From an uncultured Prevotella sp. (GTDB lineage Bacteria; Bacteroidota; Bacteroidia; Bacteroidales; Bacteroidaceae): a DNA stretch of 46,697 nt. Position 1 is the stretch's first letter. The number at the start of each line of letters is the position of its first letter. Both the position numbers and the translations under genes were made by a program. The notes under the pieces were generated by a model. It searched no databases. It saw only the letters and a list, made by a program, of their open reading frames with translations, and was not told where the DNA came from. The DNA is taken from contig CAMUYR010000026.1 of assembly GCA_947164965.1 (NCBI GenBank), forward strand, positions 1-46,697. The letters are read 5' to 3'. Below, one piece after another: positions 1 through 6,294 of the stretch.

Positions 1-891
1 GGCATACAGACCGACCGCATCCGTGCCATCAAGGAGAAGTCGGAGATGAAGAAATACTATGCCAAGGGCCAAGTGCCTACGGCGCGTCAGATCAGTGCCG
101 CCGAGGGCGAGGATGCCGTCAGGCAGTTTGCCGCTAAGACGGGCTATCCCATCATCGCCAAACCCGATGTAGGTGTGGGAGCCAGCGGCACGTATAAGAT
201 TCACGGTGACGCAGAGCTGAAGCAGTTCTACGAGACGGAGCCCCACTACAACAGCTATGTGGTTGAGGAGTTCATCACAGGCGAGATATGCAGCTATGAT
301 GCCGTCATCGGTCGTGAGGGTGAACCAATCTTCGAGTCGATGACCGTCTGGCCGCCCTCGATTATGGACATTGTGAACAAGAAGCTCGACTTGTCCTATT
401 ATGTCGATAAGGAAATGCCCGAGCCATTGCGAGAACTGGGACGCCGCACGGTGAAGGCCTTCGGCGTTTGGAACCGCTTCGTGCATCTGGAGTTCTTCCG
501 ACTCGACAGCGACCGCGAGGGTCTGGGCAGGCAGGGCGACTTCGTGGCACTGGAAGTGAACATGCGTCCTGCAGGCGGCTATACGCCCGACATGATCAAC
601 TACGCCCACTCGACCGATGTCTATAAGATATGGGCCGACATGGTGGCCTTCGGCAAGAGCCATACCGCCATCGGCCAGCAGCACTACTGCGCCTTTGCCA
701 GTCGTCGCGACATCTATAAATATGTATATACGCACGAAGAGGTGTTGAAACGCTACGGCGACCGCATCGTGATGTGCGACCGTATGCCGGAACTGTTCTC
801 AGCCGCCATGGGACAGCAGATGTACACGGTGCGTCTGGAAAGCATGGAGGAAGTTAATGAATTTGTTGAATTTGTACACTTGAAGAAATGA
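1..891 (+). CDS. ATP-grasp family carboxylate-amine ligase (5' end outside window)
   Basis: The reading frame is open to the first base, so the gene begins upstream. The first ATG at 46 is internal, because in-frame codons before it encode a normal-looking segment (GIQTDRIRAIKEKSE). What remains looks like the middle and end of an ATP-grasp enzyme: a glycine-containing nucleotide-loop region (KPDVGVGASGTY), a VVEEFITGE strand typical of the ATP-binding clamp, and a metal-binding end (HLEFF, then ALEVNMRPAGGY) where the Glu and Asn would hold magnesium. Such enzymes join a carboxylate to an amine or thiol through an acyl-phosphate. The substrate cannot be read from the sequence. Its stop overlaps the start of the following esterase gene (ATGA), so the two are almost certainly co-translated and may act on the same molecule. 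The family call is firm; the function is not. Confidence 0.85.
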   Translation, partial: GIQTDRIRAIKEKSEMKKYYAKGQVPTARQISAAEGEDAVRQFAAKTGYPIIAKPDVGVGASGTYKIHGDAELKQFYETEPHYNSYVVEEFITGEICSYDAVIGREGEPIFESMTVWPPSIMDIVNKKLDLSYYVDKEMPEPLRELGRRTVKAFGVWNRFVHLEFFRLDSDREGLGRQGDFVALEVNMRPAGGYTPDMINYAHSTDVYKIWADMVAFGKSHTAIGQQHYCAFASRRDIYKYVYTHEEVLKRYGDRIVMCDRMPELFSAAMGQQMYTVRLESMEEVNEFVEFVHLKK

Positions 892-1643
892 ATATCAATT
901 ACGTGAAGAAATACTCTGCCGCCCTCGGGCGTGACATGGAATACAAGACATACGGCGACAAGGGACATCCCGTGCTCGTCTTCCCGTCGCAGGACGGACG
1001 TTTCTACGACTATCAGGACTTCGACATGGTAGGCGTGCTCTCCAACTATATAGACCGCGGACAGATACGCCTTATCTGTGCCGACAGCATTGACCGCGAG
1101 ACGTGGTCCGACATCAACGGCGACCATCACCGTCGCATCGAGCTGCACGAGCGTTGGTATCACTACATCGTCGACGAACTGATACCCGAGGTACGCCATT
1201 TCAGCAACGAGACCTTTATCGTCACGGGCTGCTCCATGGGCGGCTTCCACGCTGGCAACTTCTTCTTCCGCCGTCCCGACCTCTTCGACACGCTGCTGGC
1301 ACTGAGCGGACTCTACTATGCAGGCTACTTCTTCCCCAACTATCAAGAACCGCTCATCTACAACAACTCGCCCTACGACTTCCTGCGCCAGATGCCTGCC
1401 GACCATCCCTATTGGGACGTCTACCGTCATCGCCGCATCATTATGTGCGTAGGACAGGGCTCGTGGGAGGATGAACTGCTCGACAGTACCCGACAGATGG
1501 ATGCCCTGCTTAAGGAGAAAGACGTTCCTGCCTGGATCGACTACTGGGGCTTCGATTCTGCCCACGACTGGGCCTGGTGGCGCAAACAGATTGTCTATTT
1601 CATCGACAAGCTGCTCGCACCGGACACGGATTACGTGATTTAG
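888..1643 (+). CDS. Alpha/beta-hydrolase, putative esterase (esterase D-like family)
   Basis: This 251-residue protein has the alpha/beta-hydrolase nucleophile elbow GCSMGGFHA (Ser in the middle), followed by FFRRPDLFDTLLALSG, which is typical of the putative-esterase family (PF00756). A late His (DSAHDW) is the likely general base, and an acidic residue in the QGSWEDE segment could complete the triad. No signal peptide is visible, so it is probably cytoplasmic. The start ATG at 888 overlaps the stop of the ATP-grasp gene by four bases, which implies coupled translation. A ligase paired with an esterase suggests building and trimming of a small conjugate, but that is inference from context only. 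Confidence 0.85.
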   Translation: MNINYVKKYSAALGRDMEYKTYGDKGHPVLVFPSQDGRFYDYQDFDMVGVLSNYIDRGQIRLICADSIDRETWSDINGDHHRRIELHERWYHYIVDELIPEVRHFSNETFIVTGCSMGGFHAGNFFFRRPDLFDTLLALSGLYYAGYFFPNYQEPLIYNNSPYDFLRQMPADHPYWDVYRHRRIIMCVGQGSWEDELLDSTRQMDALLKEKDVPAWIDYWGFDSAHDWAWWRKQIVYFIDKLLAPDTDYVI

Positions 1644-1676
1644 GCCAAAAGATGTGATTTTTCACTGGAAATATTG

Positions 1677-1684
1677 TACCTTTG
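1677..1684 (+). promoter_or_regulatory. Bacteroidota -7 promoter box for tcdA
   Basis: TACCTTTG followed by CACC matches the Bacteroidota -7 consensus TAnnTTTG. It lies 41 bp before the tcdA start and just after the esterase stop, so the tcdA-TonB receptor transcript probably begins here. Confidence 0.7.
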
Positions 1685-1725
1685 CACCTGATTTTATAAT
1701 TGTTTATGATATATAGGGTGAAAGC

Positions 1726-2556
1726 ATGGCAATAGAACAGGCAATATTCCGTAGGACAGAGTTGCTGCTGGGCGATGAGTTTATGGAACGACTCAGCAGT
1801 AAAAGTGTGATTATCTTTGGCGTGGGCGGTGTTGGCTCTTGGTGTGCTGAGAGCCTGGTGCGTAGTGGCATCAGGAAGTTGACGATTGTTGATTCCGACC
1901 GCGTATGTATCACCAATATCAACCGTCAGCTGATGGCGACGACGAAGACTGTGGGACAGGTGAAGGTGGATGCCCTCAAGGAGCGTCTGCTCACCATCAA
2001 CCCCTCAGCGGAAATCACCGCCCTGCAACAGATCTTTACCGCTGAGACGGCTGAGAGTTTCCAGCTGGACACCTACGACTATATCATCGATGCTATCGAC
2101 TCGCTGAAGGACAAAGCCCTGCTCATCCTGATGGCAACAAGTCTTCCCTCCAGTCGGGGGGATAAGAGGGGGGCTCAGTTCTTCTCGTCGATGGGTGCTG
2201 CCCTGAAACTCGACCCCACCAAGATTCAAGTGGCTGAGTTCTGGAAAGTGAAGGGTGACCCATTAGCCCGAGCTCTCCGCAACCGTTTCAAACGCGATAA
2301 ACAGTTCCCAAAGCGCAAGTTCCAATGTGTCTTCTCTGACGAACTCTTGGAAAACAAAGGCCACAACGCCACCTGCGGCACAGAACAGTGTATGTGTCCC
2401 AAAGCCAAGAATGGTCCTGGCGACCCCTCGCTGCTGAATCATGAGTGGTGCTCATCGAAAGCCCAGATCAACGGCACGCTTGCTCATATCACTGCCATTT
2501 TCGGCTTTATGTTGGCAGGATTAGTGGTTCAAGATGCTGTAAACGGTAATAAATGA
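1726..2556 (+). CDS. tcdA: tRNA threonylcarbamoyladenosine dehydratase (TcdA/CsdL, ThiF/MoeB-like)
   Basis: Family members use ATP to cyclise the t6A modification at tRNA position 37 to ct6A, through an E1-like adenylation fold. The 276-residue protein starts with the usual N-terminal helix (IFRRTELLLGDEFMERL). It then has the nucleotide-binding GVGGVGSW loop (residues 33-40), the Asp-containing VDSDRVCITNINRQ motif with the conserved Asn/Arg, and DYIIDAIDSLKDK. Later come the Cys-containing segments CGTEQCMCPKAKNG and a hydrophobic end GFMLAGLVVQD. The length fits the family. The start follows a promoter by 41 bp. Its stop overlaps the next start (ATGA), which couples it to the TonB-dependent receptor; the functional link is unclear. 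Confidence 0.92.
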   Translation: MAIEQAIFRRTELLLGDEFMERLSSKSVIIFGVGGVGSWCAESLVRSGIRKLTIVDSDRVCITNINRQLMATTKTVGQVKVDALKERLLTINPSAEITALQQIFTAETAESFQLDTYDYIIDAIDSLKDKALLILMATSLPSSRGDKRGAQFFSSMGAALKLDPTKIQVAEFWKVKGDPLARALRNRFKRDKQFPKRKFQCVFSDELLENKGHNATCGTEQCMCPKAKNGPGDPSLLNHEWCSSKAQINGTLAHITAIFGFMLAGLVVQDAVNGNK

Positions 2557-4589
2557 AGAAGGTTGGCTACATCATCATCATGTTCAGTATGGCTTTGTCT
2601 GCTTTCGGACAGGGCAAGGATGACGTGGACACGCTCAAGACGCAGCATATCGATGAGGTGACGGTCACTGCCCATCAGACTGGACGGGTGAAGACCAGCG
2701 GTGTGGGCAACATGGAACTGATTAGTTCGAAGGAGTTGCTGCGGGCGGCCTGCTGCAATCTGGGCGAGAGTTTCACGACGAATCCTTCCGTCGATGTGAA
2801 CTATGCTGATGCCGCCACGGGCGCTCAGCAAATTAAACTGCTGGGACTCTCTGGTACCTACGTGCAGATGCTGACGGAGAACATCCCCAACTATCGTGGT
2901 GTGGCGGCTCCATACGCTTTGGGGTATATCCCTGGCCCGTGGATGCAGAGTATTCAGGTGTCGAAGGGTGCCTCGTCGGTCAAAAACGGCTACGAGAGCA
3001 TTACGGGTCAGATTAATGTGGAGTTCAAGAAGCCACAGGCAACACCCTTCGCGGACGCGAACCTATATTATAATACGAAGGGGAAGTTGGAGGCTAACCT
3101 CGGTGCCAACCTCAAACTATCAGAACGATGGAGTACGGCCCTGTTAGGACATTACGAGATTCTCGACAAGGCGCATGATGATAACGGTGATGGTTTTGTG
3201 GATATGCCAAAGATCAAGCAAGGGTCACTACAAAGCCGTTGGGCGTGGCTGGGCGACAAGTACATCTTCCAAGCCTCTGTGAAAGGAATCAAGGAACATC
3301 GTGAGGGGGGACAATTGAATCACGGGGACAGGTTGCTTGATTCAGACCTGAATCATGAACCTGTCCCCATGATTCAACCCTATCTCATTGATATTACCAA
3401 CGAGCGCTATGAGGCCTTCACCAAAAACGCCTATTTCCTGAATGAGGAGCACGCCACGAACATTGCTTTGATTCTCTCTGGTTCGCTACACCATGAGAAT
3501 GCCACGTATGGAACTAAACACTACAAGGCTGACCAACGTAACGGCTATGCCTCACTGCTGTTTGAAACGGACTTTAATGAGCATCATAACCTCTCGACAG
3601 GACTCAGTCTGAACCACGACTATTTAAAGGAAAAGGTAATAGTGAAGAGTGAAGAATTTGCTACCGCTGACGAGACGACGCCAGGCATCTATGCCCAATA
3701 CACCTATAAGATGGGGGAGAAGCTGATTGTGATGGGAGGCCTGCGCTGGGATCACAGCAATATCTACGGCAGTTTCGTCACACCGAGGATGCACCTGAAA
3801 TATTCGCCCAACGACATTGTGACCTTGCGAGGCTCCATCGGTAAGGGCTATCGCACCAGTCATGTATTGGCAGAGAACAACTACCTGCTGGCCAGTGGTC
3901 GACAGGTGCTCATCGATGCCGACTTGGATCAGGAAGAGGCTTGGAACTACGGCATCAGTGCCGCACTCAACATCCCCATCGGCGACAAGAAACTGGAACT
4001 GAATGCAGAGTACTATTACACGAATTTCCTGCACCAAGTGGTGACAGACCTCGACAGCAATCCGCATGCCGTACACTTCACCAATCTCGACGGCAAGAGC
4101 TATTCCCACACTTGGCAGGTGGAAGCCACCTATCCCCTCTTCCAAGGATTCACGATGACAGCCACCTATCGTCGTACAGACGTGAAATGCACCTACGATG
4201 GTGTGCTCTGCGAAAAACCGTTGACCAACAAGTATAAGGGCTTGCTGACAGCCTCATACGCCCCTGGTCTCGGAAAGTGGCAGTTTGACGTGACGCTACA
4301 ACTGAACGGTGGCGGACGGATGCCAACGGCCTATACCACAGCCGATGGTTCTCCCTCATGGGACAGTCGCTACAAGGGCTATGAGCAGTTGAGCGCACAG
4401 GTAACCCGTTTCTTCCGCCATTGGAGCATCTATGCCGGAGGTGAGAACATTACTGGTTTCAAGCAGAAGAATCCTATCATTGGAGCCGATGACCCTTGGG
4501 GCAGTCGTTTTGACTCTACGATGATTTGGGGACCTATACACGGAGCCGTCTATTATATCGGCGTCAGATTGAATTGGAGCAAAATATAG
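2553..4589 (+). CDS. TonB-dependent outer-membrane receptor, probably for a metal or metal complex
   Basis: The 678-residue protein has a signal peptide (residues 1-19, ending SAFGQ), a TonB-box/plug region (HIDEVTVTA, then LGLSGTYVQMLTENIPNYRG and IQVSKGASSVKNGYESITGQINVEFKKP) and a beta-barrel ending in an aromatic-rich strand (YYIGVRLNWSKI). It lacks the N-terminal carboxypeptidase-like domain of SusC-type receptors and is shorter, like vitamin B12, siderophore and copper receptors. The next gene encodes an exported HMA metal-binding protein 35 bp downstream, which favours a transition-metal cargo (inference). Residues 255-275 are an apparent insertion encoded by a 63-bp palindromic element that is also found in the symporter gene at 12211. 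The reading frame stays open through it. Confidence 0.9.
   Translation: MKKVGYIIIMFSMALSAFGQGKDDVDTLKTQHIDEVTVTAHQTGRVKTSGVGNMELISSKELLRAACCNLGESFTTNPSVDVNYADAATGAQQIKLLGLSGTYVQMLTENIPNYRGVAAPYALGYIPGPWMQSIQVSKGASSVKNGYESITGQINVEFKKPQATPFADANLYYNTKGKLEANLGANLKLSERWSTALLGHYEILDKAHDDNGDGFVDMPKIKQGSLQSRWAWLGDKYIFQASVKGIKEHREGGQLNHGDRLLDSDLNHEPVPMIQPYLIDITNERYEAFTKNAYFLNEEHATNIALILSGSLHHENATYGTKHYKADQRNGYASLLFETDFNEHHNLSTGLSLNHDYLKEKVIVKSEEFATADETTPGIYAQYTYKMGEKLIVMGGLRWDHSNIYGSFVTPRMHLKYSPNDIVTLRGSIGKGYRTSHVLAENNYLLASGRQVLIDADLDQEEAWNYGISAALNIPIGDKKLELNAEYYYTNFLHQVVTDLDSNPHAVHFTNLDGKSYSHTWQVEATYPLFQGFTMTATYRRTDVKCTYDGVLCEKPLTNKYKGLLTASYAPGLGKWQFDVTLQLNGGGRMPTAYTTADGSPSWDSRYKGYEQLSAQVTRFFRHWSIYAGGENITGFKQKNPIIGADDPWGSRFDSTMIWGPIHGAVYYIGVRLNWSKI
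3315..3377. repeat. In-frame palindromic insertion element, copy 1
   Basis: The core at 3324-3368 has perfect 11-bp outer arms (GGGGACAGGTT / AACCTGTCCCC) and 8-bp inner arms (TGATTCAG / CTGAATCA) around a tiny loop. A further 8-bp arm pair flanks the core (TTGAATCA at 3315, TGATTCAA ending at 3377). The 63 bp equal 21 codons, begin exactly on a codon boundary and contain no stop. They encode a peptide including GDRLLDSDLNHEPVP in a predicted receptor loop. Copy 2 at 12511-12573 has the same length and codon phase. The 45-bp cores differ only at their three central bases. Confidence 0.9.
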
Positions 4590-4590
4590 A

Positions 4591-4621
4591 GAATTGAAGA
4601 ATTGAAAATTAAAGAATTGAA
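4591..4621. repeat. Short direct repeat GAATTGAA (three copies)
   Basis: GAATTGAA occurs at 4591-4598, 4599-4606 and 4614-4621, filling the gap between the TonB receptor stop and the HMA-protein start at 4625. It occupies the ribosome-binding region of that gene. Similar AATTGAG-type repeats precede susD and the UroD-like gene. Confidence 0.7.
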
Positions 4622-4624
4622 GTT

Positions 4625-5041
4625 ATGAGAACAAAAGTGTTATTCTTGGCACTGGCATTTGCCACTGCTTGTTTTGGCAAGGACATCAAGACTGTGGTGT
4701 TGAAGACCCAGCCCGAGATGCATTGTGCCAACTGTGAGAAAAAGATTAAGGACAACATCCGCTTCGAGAAAGGCATCAAGTCTATCAAGACCAACCTTAA
4801 GGACAAGACGGTTACCGTAGAGTACGATGCCGACAAGACCAACGTCCTGAACATCATCCAGGGCTTCAAGAAGATCAAGTACGAGGCCTCAGAAGCCACA
4901 GCCACCCCTGCGGGAAAGAAAGACTGCTGCAAGGGTGAGAAGAAACATGAAGGTTGTGGCGACAAAAAGCAAGCTGATTGTTGCGGAAAAGAGAAAAAAG
5001 AAGGCGGTTGTAAGGGGTGCGCCAAGAAAGAAAAGAAATAA
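4625..5041 (+). CDS. Exported HMA-domain heavy-metal-binding protein with Cys/Lys-rich tail
   Basis: The 138-residue protein has a signal peptide (residues 1-18, ending ATACFGK). An HMA domain follows at about residues 22-88, with the metal-binding loop MHCANC and a typical continuation (KTNLKDKTVTVEYDADKTNV). The last 45 residues are almost only Lys, Glu, Gly and Cys, with repeated pairs and clusters (KKDCCKGEKK, ADCCGKEKK, CKGCAKK). This tail resembles a metallothionein-like sink added to an HMA domain. HMA proteins of this size carry copper or other soft metals, so a periplasmic metallochaperone or buffer working with the upstream TonB receptor is plausible. The metal itself cannot be read from the sequence. 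Confidence 0.88.
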   Translation: MRTKVLFLALAFATACFGKDIKTVVLKTQPEMHCANCEKKIKDNIRFEKGIKSIKTNLKDKTVTVEYDADKTNVLNIIQGFKKIKYEASEATATPAGKKDCCKGEKKHEGCGDKKQADCCGKEKKEGGCKGCAKKEKK

Positions 5042-5066
5042 CCGCATACCTTTGTTTTTACATAAG

Positions 5067-5102
5067 TCGCTGATAGACAGTGTGTTCTGTTGGCGATTTT
5101 TG
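5067..5102 (+). terminator. Probable Rho-independent terminator after the HMA gene
   Basis: A hairpin with paired segments TCGC/GCGA and ACAG/CTGT, separated by an internal bulge, is followed directly by a run of T (5097-5101). It separates the tcdA-receptor-HMA transcript from the next operon. The bulged stem makes this a moderate call. Confidence 0.5.
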
Positions 5103-5107
5103 TATTC

Positions 5108-5125
5108 ATACCATGTTCTTGGTAT
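5108..5125. promoter_or_regulatory. Operator-like inverted repeat upstream of the binding-protein/SusCD operon
   Basis: ATACCA (5108-5113), six bases, then TGGTAT (5120-5125) form a perfect 6-bp inverted repeat. It lies 22 bp before the -33 TTG at 5148. The cysK promoter has the same half-sites, the same 6-bp spacer length and the same 22-bp distance (13428-13445). Bases between operator and promoter are also partly shared (AATG, one variable base, CATA). The two sites probably bind one regulator. Confidence 0.72.
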
Positions 5126-5147
5126 ACGAAATGCCATAAACGGGCGA

Positions 5148-5178
5148 TTGTGAATATGCGGAAATAGCCGTACCTTTG
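5148..5178 (+). promoter_or_regulatory. Promoter of the leader ORF/binding-protein/SusCD/UroD operon
   Basis: TTG at 5148-5150 lies 20 bp before TACCTTTG at 5171-5178, which matches the Bacteroidota -33/-7 arrangement. Transcription should start near 5180-5190. That leaves about 150 bases of leader before the binding-protein gene, enough to hold the Cys/Met leader ORF. Confidence 0.75.
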
Positions 5179-5220
5179 CAGCGTCAAAAAGACAAAATAA
5201 CAATTAAAGAAAATAAAAGT

Positions 5221-5403
5221 ATGAAAACAATGAATCGAATGCGAATGCGCGAATACTGTTGTTGCCCGATGATGATGGCAATGACGATGAAAGGGAGTGT
5301 ATATATAATAGGTATAAACAAAGTAAAAAAGAAACAATATGAAAAAGTTAGCATTAGCAATAGCAGTTATATTGAGTATCAACATCAGCGCTATTTGGGC
5401 TGA
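5221..5403 (+). CDS. Putative Cys/Met-rich leader peptide (attenuator-type upstream ORF)
   Basis: This ORF is 42 bases after the -7 box, preceded by an A-rich ribosome-binding region. Its first residues are MKTMNRMRMREYCCCPMMMA followed by MTMKG: three consecutive Cys codons (5257-5265) and then five Met codons within seven positions. It runs for 60 codons and out of frame into the start of the binding-protein gene (ATG at 5339), so only the first 25 or so residues look purposeful. The rest is the shadow of the next gene. Consecutive codons for one amino acid in a short ORF ahead of an operon are the signature of leader-peptide control; poly-Cys upstream ORFs acting this way have been described in mycobacteria. 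Here it would sense cysteine and/or methionine supply. The regulatory role is inference. Confidence 0.55.
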   Translation: MKTMNRMRMREYCCCPMMMAMTMKGSVYIIGINKVKKKQYEKVSISNSSYIEYQHQRYLG

Positions 5404-6274
5404 GAATAATTCTACCAACACGAGCAGCGTTCGCTATGTGAAGGCACCAAGATTCGCTCGTCCGTTGGTAGAAAAGTGGATAACCGAATATGCAAAAACA
5501 CAACCTGGCGTAGAGTTCCAAATCGCCAAGGGTAATCAGAATCAGGGTAACATCGACCTGAATGTCGTATTCGACAATCAAGATATAAATCCAGAAGACT
5601 TTAGCCATACCATTGTTTATTTCGGAGAGTTCGCCGTGCTGCCTATCACAGCCAGCGGTAGTGAAGCCGCGAAAGTGCTGGAAGGCAAGCACCTGAACTC
5701 GAAAAAGCTGAAGCAACTTTATTTCCTCAACGATGATTTCGATGAGGATGTAAAAAAGAACAAGCAGTTCGAAAAACTCGTCATCTACAGTGGCAGCAAT
5801 GCTACATCCGTTGCATCCTCGTTCGCCCATAACTTTGGCGAAGAGAGCAGCAGTTTCCGCGGCAAGCGAATTTCAGGAGACGACTTGTTCCTGAATACCG
5901 CCCTGTCGAAGGATCCGTTGGGCGTATCGTTCAATGCCCTGCCGAATATTTTCGACCTGCAGAGCCGCCATGTGAAGAGTGACATCACCATCATCGGCAT
6001 CGATGTAAAGAAGAATCTCGAAGAGAGCTTTTCTGACAAGGCTACTCTCGACGAGGTCATCGACGCACTGGAGAATGGCAAGGTGCAGGAAGTGGCTGTC
6101 GAGAAGATTGGTGTCAGCTACGACAAGACCGACGATGCAGTAAACCAATTCTTGCAGTGGGTGTTGACGAACGGCACGAAGTTTAATCACGAATATGGAC
6201 TGCTGAACCTGGACAACAAACTGGCCCAGGTACAGATTGACAAGGTGAAGACCATACTTACCGCACAGAAATAA
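5339..6274 (+). CDS. Periplasmic substrate-binding protein (PstS/PBP type II-like)
   Basis: This 311-residue exported protein has a signal peptide (residues 1-21, ending AIWA before ENNS). It resembles the PstS-like type II periplasmic binding family: an N-terminal lobe with FGEFAVLPITASGSEAAKVL, and a YSGSNATSVASSFAHNFG segment near residue 150 at the position where PstS-like proteins hold an oxyanion ligand. No ABC permease or ATPase gene is nearby. Instead it leads an operon with SusC, SusD and a UroD-family protein. It may therefore hand its ligand to the TonB-dependent system or sense it. The operator shared with cysK suggests a sulfur-containing ligand rather than phosphate (inference). 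The start is ATG at 5339, 20 bases before the next gene's intergenic A-rich type of ribosome-binding region is repeated at 6295. Confidence 0.7.
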   Translation: MKKLALAIAVILSINISAIWAENNSTNTSSVRYVKAPRFARPLVEKWITEYAKTQPGVEFQIAKGNQNQGNIDLNVVFDNQDINPEDFSHTIVYFGEFAVLPITASGSEAAKVLEGKHLNSKKLKQLYFLNDDFDEDVKKNKQFEKLVIYSGSNATSVASSFAHNFGEESSSFRGKRISGDDLFLNTALSKDPLGVSFNALPNIFDLQSRHVKSDITIIGIDVKKNLEESFSDKATLDEVIDALENGKVQEVAVEKIGVSYDKTDDAVNQFLQWVLTNGTKFNHEYGLLNLDNKLAQVQIDKVKTILTAQK

Positions 6275-6294
6275 ACTAAAACAGAATTAGACTT

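Noticed and set aside
753..1565. 270-codon open frame on the minus strand across the ATP-grasp and esterase genes
   Set aside because: It spans two real plus-strand genes with clear motifs and shows no family features.
5047..5054. TACCTTTG box right after the HMA gene
   Set aside because: No TTG lies 20 bp upstream and the terminator-like hairpin follows immediately. The box at 5171-5178, with a correct -33 element and operator, is the better promoter.
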